Below, piece after piece: positions 1 through 63,329 of a stretch of DNA of 64,000 bases. The stretch is from Perognathus longimembris pacificus (taxonomy: Eukaryota; Chordata; Mammalia; Rodentia; Heteromyidae). The position numbers and the translations under genes were made by a program. The stretch's first letter is position 1; each line of letters opens with the position of its first letter. Location: the NCBI RefSeq assembly GCF_023159225.1, contig NC_063176.1, positions 30,669,786-30,733,785 of the forward strand. Reading direction: 5' to 3'. Below the pieces are notes generated by a model, which saw only the letters and a program-made list of their open reading frames with translations, ran no database searches and was not told the DNA's origin.

Positions 1-570
1 AGCTTCTGATGGCTCACACCTGTAATCAGAGTTACTCAGGAGACAGAGATCTGATGATTGCCTTTCAAAACCAGCCAGGGCTATACTGTATGTATGTATA
101 TTAGAACTAGGGAAGGAAAAGGGAATATCAAAATCGAGAGATAAAGGATAAAAAGACAATGGATTCCAAAACCAATACTTACAAAACCATTTAGTATAAA
201 CCAACTGTACTACTCCTGGCCGGGGGGTGGGGAGGGGGGGAGGGCGGGGTGGGGCGGAGCGGGAGAGGAAAAGGGGGAGGTGGGAGGCCAGGAAAAAATG
301 AGGGAGAAGGTAACAAGTTGTACAAGAAATATACTCACTGCCTTACATATAAAACTGTAACCTCTCTGTAATTCACTTTGACAAACAAAGTGGGGGGTGA
401 GTGGGGAGAAACCAGCCAGGGCAGAAAAACCTGTCTGACACTTACTGCCAATTAACTGCAAAAAGCTGAAGAGGTACTCAAGTGGTAGAGGGCCATCTTG
501 GAACAAAGGGAGCAAAGGGAGAGTATAAGTCCCCAAATTTAAGACCCAGGACTGGTGAGTGCGTGCGCTT
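1..570 (+). repeat. Composite SINE interrupted by an L1 fragment
   Basis: The 7SL/B1-like head (GGCTCACACCTGTAATC, CTCAGGAG) lies at 1-81. The ID-like second half (GGTACTCAAGTGGTAGAG onward) resumes at 409-570. The L1 fragment splits them, and a CA tract follows. Confidence 0.75.
82..408 (+). mobile_element. L1 3' end inserted in a SINE
   Basis: AAACCAGCCAGGGC occurs at 68-81 and 409-422 as a 14-bp target duplication. The insert matches the 3' UTR of the L1 at 24320-24560 (GGAATATCAAA, ATACTTACAAAACC, CTGTAACCTCTCTGTA). It includes a purine-rich G-tract segment near 220-300. Confidence 0.88.
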
Positions 571-1136
571 GCACGCACGCACACGCACACACACACACAC
601 AGGCACACACACAAAAGTCTCTCTCACCCTTTGTTTTGTTCTCTCTTGATTTTCTTAAGGAACCCTTTCTTCATAGTTACATGCAAGTATTTTGTATCAG
701 ATATTTCAAACATTCTTCCTCTACAGATTAAAAAAAAAAGAAGCTATGAGTTGCTCTCTTTCCCAATAGTGTAATTCCAATCACTTTGGTACCTGATAGG
801 GTAAGGGAAGGTCACTATTCTACTATTCATAATCCACCCAAGGTGCCTGCAAATATTTACAGTTTTCCATAATCTGTGTCACTACTTCCTGTCAGTGCAT
901 TGCTTTGTATCAGTAAAATCAGGGCTATGATAAGCATTTCATGGATGGTTTAGTACAATGCTGGTGATTTAATTATGGATACACACACACACGCATTCAC
1001 ACCTCACTAGCCAATGCAAGATCATCTTTCCACTCTAGGCAGAGTATCTCCATCTTCTATTTCATTGTGAGAGATGGGCAGAATCATATTTGATAGGGCA
1101 AATAAAAATATTCTTATTGCTTGCTAACCTGCTTGA

Positions 1137-1295
<159 letters not shown>

Positions 1296-1343
1296 TAGTC
1301 TTTACTTTGTTTTATTGATACATTTTCTTTTCTTTCTTTACAG

Positions 1344-1450
1344 GGCATGTTTTGATGAGCTTCAATCTGATTACATAGAATATTGGTTTTTTTGTGATTA
1401 CTTCTCTGATATAGTCTATCTTATTGATATGTTTGTACGAACAAGGACAG
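1344..1450 (+). CDS. CNGA1: CNGA1 coding exon, S2 segment
   Basis: This 107-bp exon lies between a pyrimidine-rich CAG acceptor and a GTAAAA donor. It encodes the end of the S1-S2 loop and S2 (the residues around [19 protein letters not shown]). Frame joins the exons on both sides: an Arg codon is split upstream and a Gly codon downstream. Several S2 positions ([11 protein letters not shown]) differ from the human residues as I recall them. These look like ordinary substitutions in a variable transmembrane face. Confidence 0.93.
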
Positions 1451-2002
1451 GTAAAAATGTTCAGTTTTGGATATTCTAATATGGCATGCTTTTCTATCAT
1501 AGATCTCATAGATCTCAAAAGTTTGGAATCCAGATGTTCTTCAAGACAAAAATGCACAAAACTCTGTTTGAGACGAAAAGACATGAAGACAGTATAGTTA
1601 CCCACAGGCCTAGGGCACTCTAACTGATTCAAAGGTTACTGTCAAGTATAGATTGGTGGTGGTTTTCCTCTGTTAGTCTGTTCAATGGGTTTATGCTAAG
1701 TGAGATGAATAGAGAGAGCAGAAATATTTGTCCAGCTCCATGGGCAAAGGGTAACTATTACCTGACATGGAGATACCTTAAATAAAAAACATGAGAAAAA
1801 GTAGCATTGCATTGAACAGAGCCATACCAGAAATGACTGTAATATGGTGGTGAGTCATTATCAAGCAGGTGGCTGTAAGTGGTAACTTTCTATTTGAAGT
1901 GTTCTTGGTAAAGAGATATAAGCTGGTTCCTGCTATGCTGCTCTCCACTGCATATGTAATTGGTGTACATTATACCAGCAGGAGAATTTAGGAATTAGGA
2001 GG

Positions 2003-2429
2003 GGGCTGGTGGCTTATATCTGTAATCCTAGCTACTCAGGAGGCTGAGATCTGAGAATTGTGGTTGAAAGACAGTCTGGAAAGGAAAGTCTGTATGACTT
2101 TTTTGTGTATGTGTGGAAGGATAAAATAAATTTTAATCAGAATTGTACAAGATAAATTTGAGACATTTTTATAGGGGATGCATTAAAAGGGCAAACATAG
2201 AAAAAGAAATGAATGTCTTAACAAAGCACTCCCCAAGTAAAGTGGCTTACAACAAAAAGATCCTTGTTAATAGTTCACTAGATTTGTACCATAGCGAATA
2301 TCTACTGCCTTATCTCCAATAAATTACTCAAAAAAAGCTGCAAGTGGCCGTGTGGCTCAAGTGGTAGACTACTAGCCTTGAGCAAAATGAAGCTCAGGGT
2401 TGTTGCCCTAAACTCAAGCCTCAAGATTG

Positions 2430-2479
<50 letters not shown>

Positions 2480-2484
2480 ACACA
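2003..2484 (+). repeat. Two SINE fragments and a CA microsatellite
   Basis: The B1-like head is at 2003-2105 and the ID-like half at about 2330-2430, separated by 225 bp. A pure CA tract of about 50 bases is at 2430-2484. Confidence 0.7.
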
Positions 2485-3675
2485 AATTTAGGAATTAGTG
2501 TAAGTCCCTTCTTTAAATATCAGAGCAATGCTCCAAGAGCACTGTCTTCTTTGCAGATTTGGTAGCCACTATAGGAGGATGAACTCTTTCCTCAATGATA
2601 AAATTCTAGATTTTGCCTACAAGGCAACAACATGTGTCCCAAGTGACTAAGGAAAGAATAAGCTATAAGAGATAAAAAGTAAAAACAAGCAAAAAAATTG
2701 ACTTAGAGGGCACTTAAGTTTCACACTGAAGGAGTATAGACATGCAAAATAGTAGCTAGCTCAAGTTTCTACAGCAGGGCTGGAAATATGTCAAGAAAAT
2801 GGCATGAGTTATTGGGCATAGTGTCATGGAGTTCAAGAAACTTTCAAAGACCTATGCATGGTAGAACAAACAAACAAATTCTTCCTATAAGACAATAAAC
2901 ACTTACTATATAACAATAGTCTTGTAGTCACTGAAATGTGCGCAGAAAGGTTCCCATAGCAGGCAATCCTGTCACAGTGCTGGGTGTGAGAGTTTAACTC
3001 AATTCTTACCTATCCGGAGTTAGTGTAAATCTCATCACCATGTAATGACTGTTTCTCAGGACACTCTGACACTTCAGATGCCTGTCATAAGCCCCAAGTT
3101 GAGAACTGTGCTTCTAAACAATACCTTCTAAATTAGAATTCCCATCATCCCTCTGAAGCCTCATGGTCTTGGTCACATGACTCATGAGACTCCGGGAGAC
3201 ATAGTTACAAGTTAATTGTATTAGCAAAGGATATGATAAATGATATAGGTGAATGAATTCAGCTAAATACAGAAATGTGTAGGGTGCAGTCTGAAGGGGT
3301 CTGAGAACAGGAGCTTCCAGAACTAGAGCGAACACCCTTATAGTAGAGCCCTGCATGTATGTGCTAAGCTCTCTCAGAGCCCTGTAGTTAGGGATAAAAG
3401 CTTCATTAGATAAGGATGGTAGAACTTATACTCAATCTCTAGTCCCTCTCATCTTCTGAGACGAAGGAATAATTGGGGCTGAAAACTACAGACTTCTAAA
3501 CATGACTTAATTTTGCCTCATCTAGAGCTCACTAAGAATTGCCTTTTAAGAACAAAAGAAACACATATCCACCAGGAAATTCCAAGAAAATGGGAGATTT
3601 AAGTCAAGAATAGAGACTAAAGACTATATATCAGAACAAAAGACAAAACTAATACTTAGAAACCACAGGACTTTT

Positions 3676-5892
<2,217 letters not shown>

Positions 5893-5999
5893 TGAAGGTG
5901 AGGATAGAAACCAAATATGTACCTTATTACATCATAATATCATAGAATCTGAGTTCATTAAATGAATGACTCTGCCTGGGTGGTAGTGATGAAAATTGT

Positions 6000-6236
6000 T
6001 TTGTGTATTTGTCCTGGGGCTTGAATTCAGGGCCTGAGTGCTGTCTCTGAGTTTCAGTGCTCAAGGATAGTGCTCTACCACTTGAGCCACAGCTTACTTC
6101 TGGCTTTTGGGGGGTAGTTTATTGGAAATAAAAGTCTCAAGGACTTTCCTACTTTGGTTGGTATTGAACCATGATCCTCAGATCTCAGCCTCCTGAATAG
6201 CTAGGATTAGAGACATGAGCCACTGGCACCCAGCCA
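6000..6236 (-). repeat. Composite B1/ID-like SINE
   Basis: This is a full composite SINE in reverse (GGGCTTGAATTCAGGGCC to GAGCCACTGGCACCCAGCC). A TA microsatellite follows at 6277-6307. Confidence 0.8.
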
Positions 6237-6276
6237 GTTTTATTTTTCCTATTTTCACAACAGGTTATTTTCCATA

Positions 6277-6307
<31 letters not shown>

Positions 6308-6416
6308 GTTGATTTGTATTTGTGCCATATAATAGTATCAAAGGCATGCTTAATGAAAATGAATTGTCTTCACCTCAGCAAAGTCAATTGACATTCAGTT
6401 TCAAAAAGTTCACAGT

Positions 6417-6629
6417 AGGGCTGGGGATAGCCTAGTGGCAAGAGTGCCTGCCTCGGTATACCCGAGGCCCTAGGTTCGATTCCCCAGCACCACATATACA
6501 GAAAACGGCCAGAAGCGGCGCTGTGGCTCAAGTGGCAGAGTGCTTAGCCTTGAGCGGGAAGAAGCCAGGGACAGTGCTTAGGCCTTGAGTCCAAGGCCCA
6601 GGACTGGCCAAAAGAAAAAAAAAAAAAAA
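6417..6629 (+). repeat. ID-like dimeric SINE with 14-bp TSD
   Basis: The element runs from GGCTGGGGATAGCC to an A tail. AAAAAGTTCACAGT flanks it at 6403-6416 and 6625-6638. It sits just upstream of the CNGA1 last exon. Confidence 0.92.
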
Positions 6630-6663
6630 GTTCACAGTGGCATATAGAAAGACTTCACCTTGA

Positions 6664-8097
<1,434 letters not shown>

Positions 8098-8545
8098 AAA
8101 GCTCACCACTAAACAAGAATGCACATATCAAATGGTCCTTGTGATCATGATACCAAAGGCAACTGATATTTAGGAGGAAAAGAGTCATCTGGGAGATTTT
8201 TCTGTAAGGAAAACATGCGTGGGTACATGACACAAACACTCCTTGTAAGGGATTATGATTAAAGAATCATCCTATCCTGGCTTTCTTTTTTTCACAAGGG
8301 GTAATATGCAAGGATACAGACAGATGAACTTATCAGTATCTGTATCTTCTAGGATTTTTCACACATGCTCCTTCTATGTAATAATCTTTGTAAAAGTGTA
8401 CAAGTATCCCTCACTTTCAGATCACTTTCACTGTTGAAGATTAAGATGGATTCAGAGTAACTTGGGATGAATGTTTTCATCATGTTTGGGATACTATATC
8501 TTTTAAAAAGCCTTAGAATGCAATAAAGTCAAATTATGAAATAAC
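8098..8545 (+). other. CNGA1: CNGA1 3' UTR with poly(A) signal
   Basis: AT-rich noncoding sequence follows the CNGA1 stop. A canonical AATAAA sits at 8522-8527, so cleavage is expected about 15-25 bases later. The end coordinate is estimated from that signal. No repeat interrupts the UTR. Confidence 0.65.
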
Positions 8546-11514
8546 AGTGAATATGATTTCGTTGATGTTTTTGTAGACAGTATAGGATCTTAGCACCAAA
8601 GTCATTTTAAAGACCATCACGATTCTAGTCTAGGGCTCAGGGTAGTGAAAAGAAACTACTGCTAAAAGCATGATAAATCAAACTTCACGATCTGTCTTTA
8701 TTATACATAAATATGGAATTATATAATATTGAGCATTGTAAAATGCTATAGGAATATTTTATGTTAAATTTAAAAATTCTCAGAGTATTATTGCCTGAGA
8801 GTAGTATGATTAATGAGAGAAATGATTATCATGTTAGAAAAAGATACCTGGAACTGGTGTTGCATGGGTGTTAGCTGAGAACTTTTTATAAATGGAAGAG
8901 TGTTTGGTTAGCATACACTATCTCCTGAGTTCAAGCCCCAGCACAGGAAAGAGAAAGAAAGACAAAGAGAGACAGAAACAAAGAGAAACACAAAGTACTC
9001 AGTCGGCGCTTCAGACCTACCAAGCCAGAAACACGAATCTAGAGAATCTGGAGGGAGGTCATGTGAGAATGATTCTAGCAAAAATAAAGAAAGGTAGGCA
9101 CTTTTGGGCAAGTGTATTTCTGTAGAAGACATTGCTAATCACATAGCTCTTGAGGGTTAAAAAAAAGCCATCTTAATATAGATCACTAGTCTTGACTTGA
9201 CATTTCTATCCCTGCCTAGAATCAGTGGACACCCATAGCACAATTTTTTTTCTGCCCTACATCAGAATGCCCATTAAATGATACATTATGGTTCTGGAGT
9301 CTTGTATTCACCTGCTACATTTTGTCTACTCCTTCAATATCAGACAGCAAGTATTACCTCATAGTAGAGCAAGTGTCTGGTTCTCAAATGGCACATATGT
9401 AATATGTAGCATGGTCTCAGCCCGAGAACAGAGCTCCATTTCCTCTTTTCTTCCTTATTCTTATTACCCCTTCCCTTTCATCTGTATAAAACACCTGGAA
9501 GACACTGTAGAGATTCTGGCAGATATGGTAGGATAGGAATGACTGAGGATACATGCTTCGCTGGCTCACCAAGGAGAAAAAGCCTCAATGGAGTGTTTTG
9601 AGTCTGATCTACAAGACTTAGCCAAAAGCCCTAGTTTGATTTGGGGAAGTACTTAGGGTGGAACTAAGGAGTTCATATTTTCAAGAGTTCTGATTTGATG
9701 ACCTTTGATCCCCTGTGAGTCTTACTGGTGCTTACATTGGGCAGCTGGCAGATTGTCAGATGTGAGGCTTGGGGTAAGGTTAGCCAATTCTATGATCCTT
9801 CTAGATAAAGGGATCTAATTGGCTAATCTGGTGATGAGGGCTTTAGGTTTGATATCTTGAGAGACTGCAACACAGGGATTCATAATTGGGACCCAACTTC
9901 ATCAAGGACTTAAAAAAGGAAGGACAGGAAACATGTGGCTTTGAGAAAACTCATGGTGAAAATTCTGGAGTATGTGTGGATGCTAAAAGCAGTAGCTTGC
10001 CTAACAAGGCAGAAATCAACCAATTGACTCCAGACTGCAGTTGGTTGTCAGAATAAACACTGTAATATAGTAGGACAAAGGCAGACTTGTCAAAAAGATG
10101 AGGGAGTGGGAGAATGGAATAAGGGAGTTGAGGGTGAAGTTTTAAAATCCTTAACACCTCTATGTGGGAGGAAATGAGAAAGAATATTCTGGTACCCTCA
10201 AATGGCCTATCAGTGAGGAAGTAGAAAATCAATCACTTTTTCTTGTCCTTTTCTTATAAGTGTTTGCCCTGCCCCTCCAACTGTATTGTAATGTAATGTT
10301 TATGTAGGAAGAGATTGCGTTATAATTTTGTCAATATTTTTTTCACAATATTAACTTTTCAACCTAAGATGTGATTAAGCTTCTTGTCACTTAGGTAGCA
10401 CTGTTGACCTGAAATTATAACATTCTAAGCCAGAAGTTGGTTTTCTGCTTAGAAATTATATAGATAGTATATAGCTCATATCCAAACCTTATTTGTGACC
10501 TGGTGTTTACCAAGACTCATAGCTGCCAGACAGAGCTAAAGATATGTTACAAAAATAAAAAAATAAAGAAGAAAACGTAGCTGCATATCATATAAATAAC
10601 AGATATTTGACTCAGCTTTACTGAAAAGATCTTGATTTGGAAATAGTGTAATTATGTAGTTCATGAAACATTCCCCCCAAATTATGATTTGTTATAGAAA
10701 CATAACAAATCCTTAAGTCACGTATTCTGTACCCTATATACATAGATACACATTACCCAAACTTTTTTCTAAAGTTATTAGTAGCATGCTTATGGTATTA
10801 TTATATACAAGCTAGAAGGAGTTTGATCTGTATTATACTACAAAACTAGTTACTGTTTTGAGTTTTCCAAACTAGATCTTTCGATGTTTTCTTATGTATT
10901 ACTTCCTTACAAGTATCTTCGAGCTTTTTTTCCCCCCAGACAAGTTATCAAATTTTTAAGTGCAAAGACTGTCATTCTTGTTGGGCCCACAAGCCTTGCT
11001 TGGAAAATTATACCTGGTAGATGCTCAGTAAATGTGGAAGTAGGAGATGGGGCTCTGCACATACCCTCAGTACAAGCTCAAACAAGAAAATGTAAAAGCT
11101 GCATTTATCCTGTGTTGTTGGATGGCCCTTAAGGATGTACAGGCAAACTTTCACCATAGCTTGTATATGATGACGAGGGGGAATAAACTGGCATAAGGTC
11201 AAACAACAACCAGAAGATTTGGGTGCGTTAATATAGGGTCTGACCTGTGGATTGCCATGCTTCTGGCTTTACAAACCTGTGAAAACGGAAGTGAGAACAG
11301 AGGAATGCAGACTTCTCAATCCAGGCGTCAGTGGTAGTTTCTTTTATCAGTATGGGCAAGGTGATGATTGACCATCATTACAAACTATGGAAGCGTCCAG
11401 TACTCTACTTCATTGTTGTGTTACAAATGCTTCACCCTAGAATTAGGAGGTTAAAAAAAATGTACTTTTTTCGGTTGGTTTTTTTAATTGCTGAAGAGCA
11501 ATTAAAAATAGAAA

Positions 11515-11752
11515 ACAGTTTAGGTTTCAGTCCCTGTGACTCACATATAGTAATCCTAGCTATTCTGGAGACTGAGATATGGAGACCTGGGTTTAAAGCC
11601 CGCCTAGGTATAAAAGTTTATGAGACTACATCTCCCAAATGTGGCAAAATGCTAGGATAGAGGCCTGGTTCAAGTAGTAAAGAGACAGGCAAGAAAGCAA
11701 TCAAGCTGAGTGAGCTCTAGGTCCCAAGTTCAAACCTCAATAAAAGTAGTTT
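11515..11752 (+). repeat. Decayed composite SINE
   Basis: The B1-like head (GTAATCCTAGCTATTCTGGA) and a degraded ID-like second half are recognisable. Confidence 0.65.
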
Positions 11753-12139
11753 TAGTGTTTTGTAAAAAAACAAAAAAGAAATTTATAGGTAAGACAGTAG
11801 TCTTATTAGTCAATTTTAAATAGCAAAATTACTCTTACTAAAGAGTAATTATTTTTCGACAGTCTTTTTCATTGTATAGCAAAATATATATCAGTTGTGA
11901 TGACTAATTTGGATTTTCAACTTGACTGGATGGAGAAATGCCTAGGAGATCAGTAAAGCATATTTCTGGGATCTATGAGGACATAGTCCCACAATATGAG
12001 TAGATTATTGGGAGGTGGTAGGAACTCTGAAAGGTATATCCTGGTTGGAAGAAGTAAGTCATTGACTTGTGTCTGTGGGGACTGTATTTTTGCCCTGCAC
12101 CTTCCAGTTGTTGCGCTGCTCTGCTTCCTGGTTGTTACT

Positions 12140-12310
12140 ATGATGCCTCTTTTACCACTTAAGTCCCAGTGCCACTTCTGGTTTTCTGGTGGTTAACTGG
12201 AGATAAGTGTCTCATGGACTTTCTTGCCTAGGCTGGCTTTGAATAGTGATCCTCAGCTCTCAGCTTCCTGAGTGGCTAGGATTTTAGACGGGAGCCACCA
12301 GTGCCAGGTT
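12140..12310 (-). repeat. Decayed composite SINE
   Basis: A reverse SINE with CAGTGCCACTTCTGG and the GATCCTCAGCTCTCAGC head. Confidence 0.65.
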
Positions 12311-12449
12311 ATCTGTATACTTTTAAATAAACATACTTTTTACAATGAAATACTATAAAACATTTCTCTAGTAACAGATAAGATTTAAGTTGTGCTAAAT
12401 CTGTGCTTCCCATACAGCAATGCTTGTAATCTCTAGAACATCTTATAAC

Positions 12450-12530
12450 GTAGGTTCCATTTTGTTCCTTCCTTAACAGATGAGAAAACAGAACTCACAG
12501 GGTAATTTGCCCCAACCCATAGGACTTAGA
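12450..12530 (+). repeat. MIR-like relic
   Basis: CAGATGAGAAAACAGAACTC and the following TTTGCCCCAAC match the core of mammalian MIR elements, as judged by eye. Confidence 0.5.
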
Positions 12531-13849
12531 GACACAACTGCTATTTGATCCTAACTCCTTCACTTGGGTTGACTTTAGTATGTATGCATAATATAAATTA
12601 AGAACGTACAGTACAATATGGTATAGTGTTCATGGTTCTGCACTGAGGATAGTGAAGTTTATTAATATCCATGGAAATGCAAGACAACAGAAACTAGAGT
12701 AATAGTTACTTCTTGAAAACAATGTGAAGCCAATGAATCCATATGTTAATATTTGGGAAAAAGAGTAAAAACAGGTGTATATATAGTTCTCTATGTTTTT
12801 TAGAAGTTTGAATTATTTCAAAATAGAAAAAAAGAATAGAAGAGTTGGTATAAATGCACCCATCCAGGTTAGTGGCAAAGCTTGACTCTTGGATGCTTAG
12901 TTCAATGTTTGCTTTACTGTGAGGTTGTACTTGGTCATTTACTGCACCAGGAAATTGAGTGCTTGATGGGCTCCTCTTTGGTGATAACATACCTGATATC
13001 TGTATACTTTTGCCTCGCTTCTAGTCAGAGCACAGATTGAGATTTGAGACAATACTTTCTAGAATTACATTTCATGTCCGTCTATTGGATCCTGACAAAT
13101 GGGAGAGATGAAAGAATGCACTTTTCACCACCATATCCCTTTGGGATTCTGCAAATAGCAAATTACCACAAAATTTACTCACTAGCCTGACAATGTTGGC
13201 CCTGGAAAAGACATGGTATTAGATTTCTTGTCAGATTGCCAAATTCTCCTCTTTCAAATTAAACTCATTTTTATCTGGTTTGAACTTCAGCCAGTTGGAC
13301 TTGGTTCAAGAAGCTACTTGGGTTAGTTCTTCAGAGAGCCAGGAAGCAGGTTTCCTGGATCAGTCACAGAGATTCATGATGTTGAGGAGCACAGGCATCT
13401 GTTCTCATGAAGGTTCAGCATGGAGATTTGGACAGTCTGCTCACTTAGATCTCTGTCATGCAAGATGCTTCTAAAGCAGTTCCCCCTTCCTTAGTACTCA
13501 CTTGATACTTCCTGAAATTACTCAGTGACAATCATCAGGTTCTCTCTCAGACTATATCAGCTCCTTTTCTTGCATTTGAAACCTTTACTGTGGAAAAGTC
13601 TACCTTAGAACTTTTAAATTTTGAAATTCAATGATCCAATTGCTAAAAACTTGTATACAAATACTGTGTTAAGAGTTGCTGCACACAGCTTACTCAGTGA
13701 GCTTATGACAACATTCCCAGGGAGTTTGTTTGAGTTTGGATAACAGGCAATTATGTAGTGTATATAAAAGGGTAAAAATATGATTTCTAATAAATCGTAC
13801 TATTTAAGATTGAGGCTTGGTTTCATAGGCTCTGGCTACATAACAAAGG

Positions 13850-13925
13850 GCAGTTATTTAACCTGACTGTGCCTCAGTTTTCTCAGAGGTAAAACAGGGA
13901 CAATAAATAGGACTATTTCGAGTAC
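13850..13925 (-). repeat. MIR-like relic
   Basis: CTGTGCCTCAGTTTTCTCAG followed by GTAAAACAGGGACAATAA is the typical reverse MIR core. Confidence 0.6.
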
Positions 13926-14759
13926 CAAATGACTACAGCTGGCAACATAGCATAGGATGTAGATTCCAGGAAGCCTGGGGTGTGTTTGAGGGAGGTTCTT
14001 GAGTTCAAGGCTAGCATGTCCGAAGTGAAGAAATCCCTTTCTCAAAACAAAGAAGCAAACAAATCCAAAACATAAGAAAACTATAGAAAAAAAAATACTG
14101 CCTCCTAAAGCCTCCCCACAACCAATTCGCTAATACATATGTAAAGCACTTTCAAAAAGCGTTTGGCATTAATAACTACTATCTAAACGTTTCATACTTA
14201 TATTTAAAGTCAGGGAATTAACTAAATAATTGAAGGGTTTGTAAGACAGCTGTATGGCCTAAAATATTAAGCAATATACTTCTTCATCTAACCCCCCCCC
14301 CACCCCAAAAGAAATCTTACAGTCCATGTTTACCAGGAAAACGGGGCACACTTGGGTGAGCTCCTGGCTCTGGGCTTTTTTCTTTTTTGCTTCCTAAAAT
14401 CTGCTCGAAGGAGCCATCGCAAAGTAATAATCGATAATAATCGATGGAATACTCGTTTCCAACCGTAAAGGAATATCAGCAAGCCTCCAGCAACTCGGAA
14501 AGGTTTCCTCAACTCGAGCCCCTCCCCAGTAACTCTCCGCTAGCTTCTTTGCCCTTCTTTCCAGGCTTTTCACCACGCGTCTCACCACAAGAACAGGCTA
14601 AGGGGGCTCGTGGCAAAAAATCCCGCTCACCAGTTGGGTTCACAACAGTCGCAGAAAAGCCGCAACCAATTGGCAGATCTAGAACAAGCCTCTCCAGCCT
14701 GCCTGGTTTTGCTGTGTGCGCTCCCTTGAGCCATCGACTCCGCCCCCAGCCCCCGAGCA

Positions 14760-14775
14760 CGCTGGGAATCGTAGT
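14760..14775 (-). promoter_or_regulatory. ZNF143/THAP11-like site 1
   Basis: CGCTGGGAATCGTAGT is the reverse complement of an ACTACNATTCCCAG-type motif, the SBS2/ZNF143-THAP11 element of CpG-island promoters. It lies about 560 bp before the NFXL1 start codon. Confidence 0.6.
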
Positions 14776-14779
14776 TTAC

Positions 14780-14937
14780 AAAGCGTGGATGGTGGGTGGG
14801 TAGAGTCACGCACGGAACTTCTTCCATTCACGTAGGGCCTCTTCCGGATAAGGAAGCATTCGGAACCGCCACGCGTTCGCTGTGCCGCGGGGGCAAGGCC
14901 TTCTGGGAGTTGTAGTCGCTGCGAGTGGGCACCGTCG
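14780..14937 (+). other. NFXL1: Candidate noncoding first exon of NFXL1
   Basis: A strong donor, CG|GTAAGG, begins at 14938. The start codon exon at 15322 is preceded by a convincing acceptor (TTTATTTTCTCCACAG, ending at 15319). Together these imply a 5' UTR exon ending at 14937 and a 382-bp first intron. The 5' boundary is a guess because the transcription start cannot be read from sequence. Confidence 0.5.
14901..14916 (-). promoter_or_regulatory. ZNF143/THAP11-like site 2
   Basis: TTCTGGGAGTTGTAGT is a near-consensus reverse complement of the ACTACAATTCCCAGAA motif. It is 141 bp downstream of site 1 in the same orientation and just before the candidate first-exon donor. Confidence 0.65.
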
Positions 14938-15321
14938 GTAAGGAGACGTCGCTCTCAATGCGGGAGGCTCCGGCAGCAGCTTCCCGGCGGGAGCTCCAGG
15001 GTCAGTGGGCCCTTGTCGGGCAGCAGTTTTTTTCTCCCGACACTGCGGAGGCGCTTGCCGCAACTCTGACCCGTCCTGTCCCGGGCTGGAGTTCCCGGCC
15101 GCTCGCGGTCCACTTGGTCCTCGCCCTCTTCGGTCCATCTGCAGGAGTCTGGGATTCTCAGGGACTTGCTTCCCGGGAGATAGGGCCGCGCCCGGCAGCT
15201 CACCTCGCGGCGTCCATTGGCTCCGGCGGGCTCCGCCGCGCCCCTGGCTCACCCCCCCCCCCCCCCGGCTCCCGCCGCGGGACGCCCCATCCATTCCTTT
15301 GCGTTTATTTTCTCCACAGGG

Positions 15322-63329
<48,008 letters not shown>

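Larger units (their letters stand above)
8546..14600. other. CNGA1-NFXL1 intergenic region
   Basis: I see no exon with conserved coding content here. The region holds decayed SINEs (near 11515-11752 and 12140-12310), a purine-rich simple stretch near 8945-8995, and several MIR-like relics (near 11010-11040, 12460-12530 and 13850-13925). The rest is AT-rich sequence that I cannot assign. Confidence 0.6.

Noticed and set aside
6440..6500. tRNA-like A and B box motifs in the ID-like SINEs considered as tRNA genes.
   Set aside because: They recur many times with a second monomer, A tail and TSDs, so they are SINEs and not functional tRNAs.
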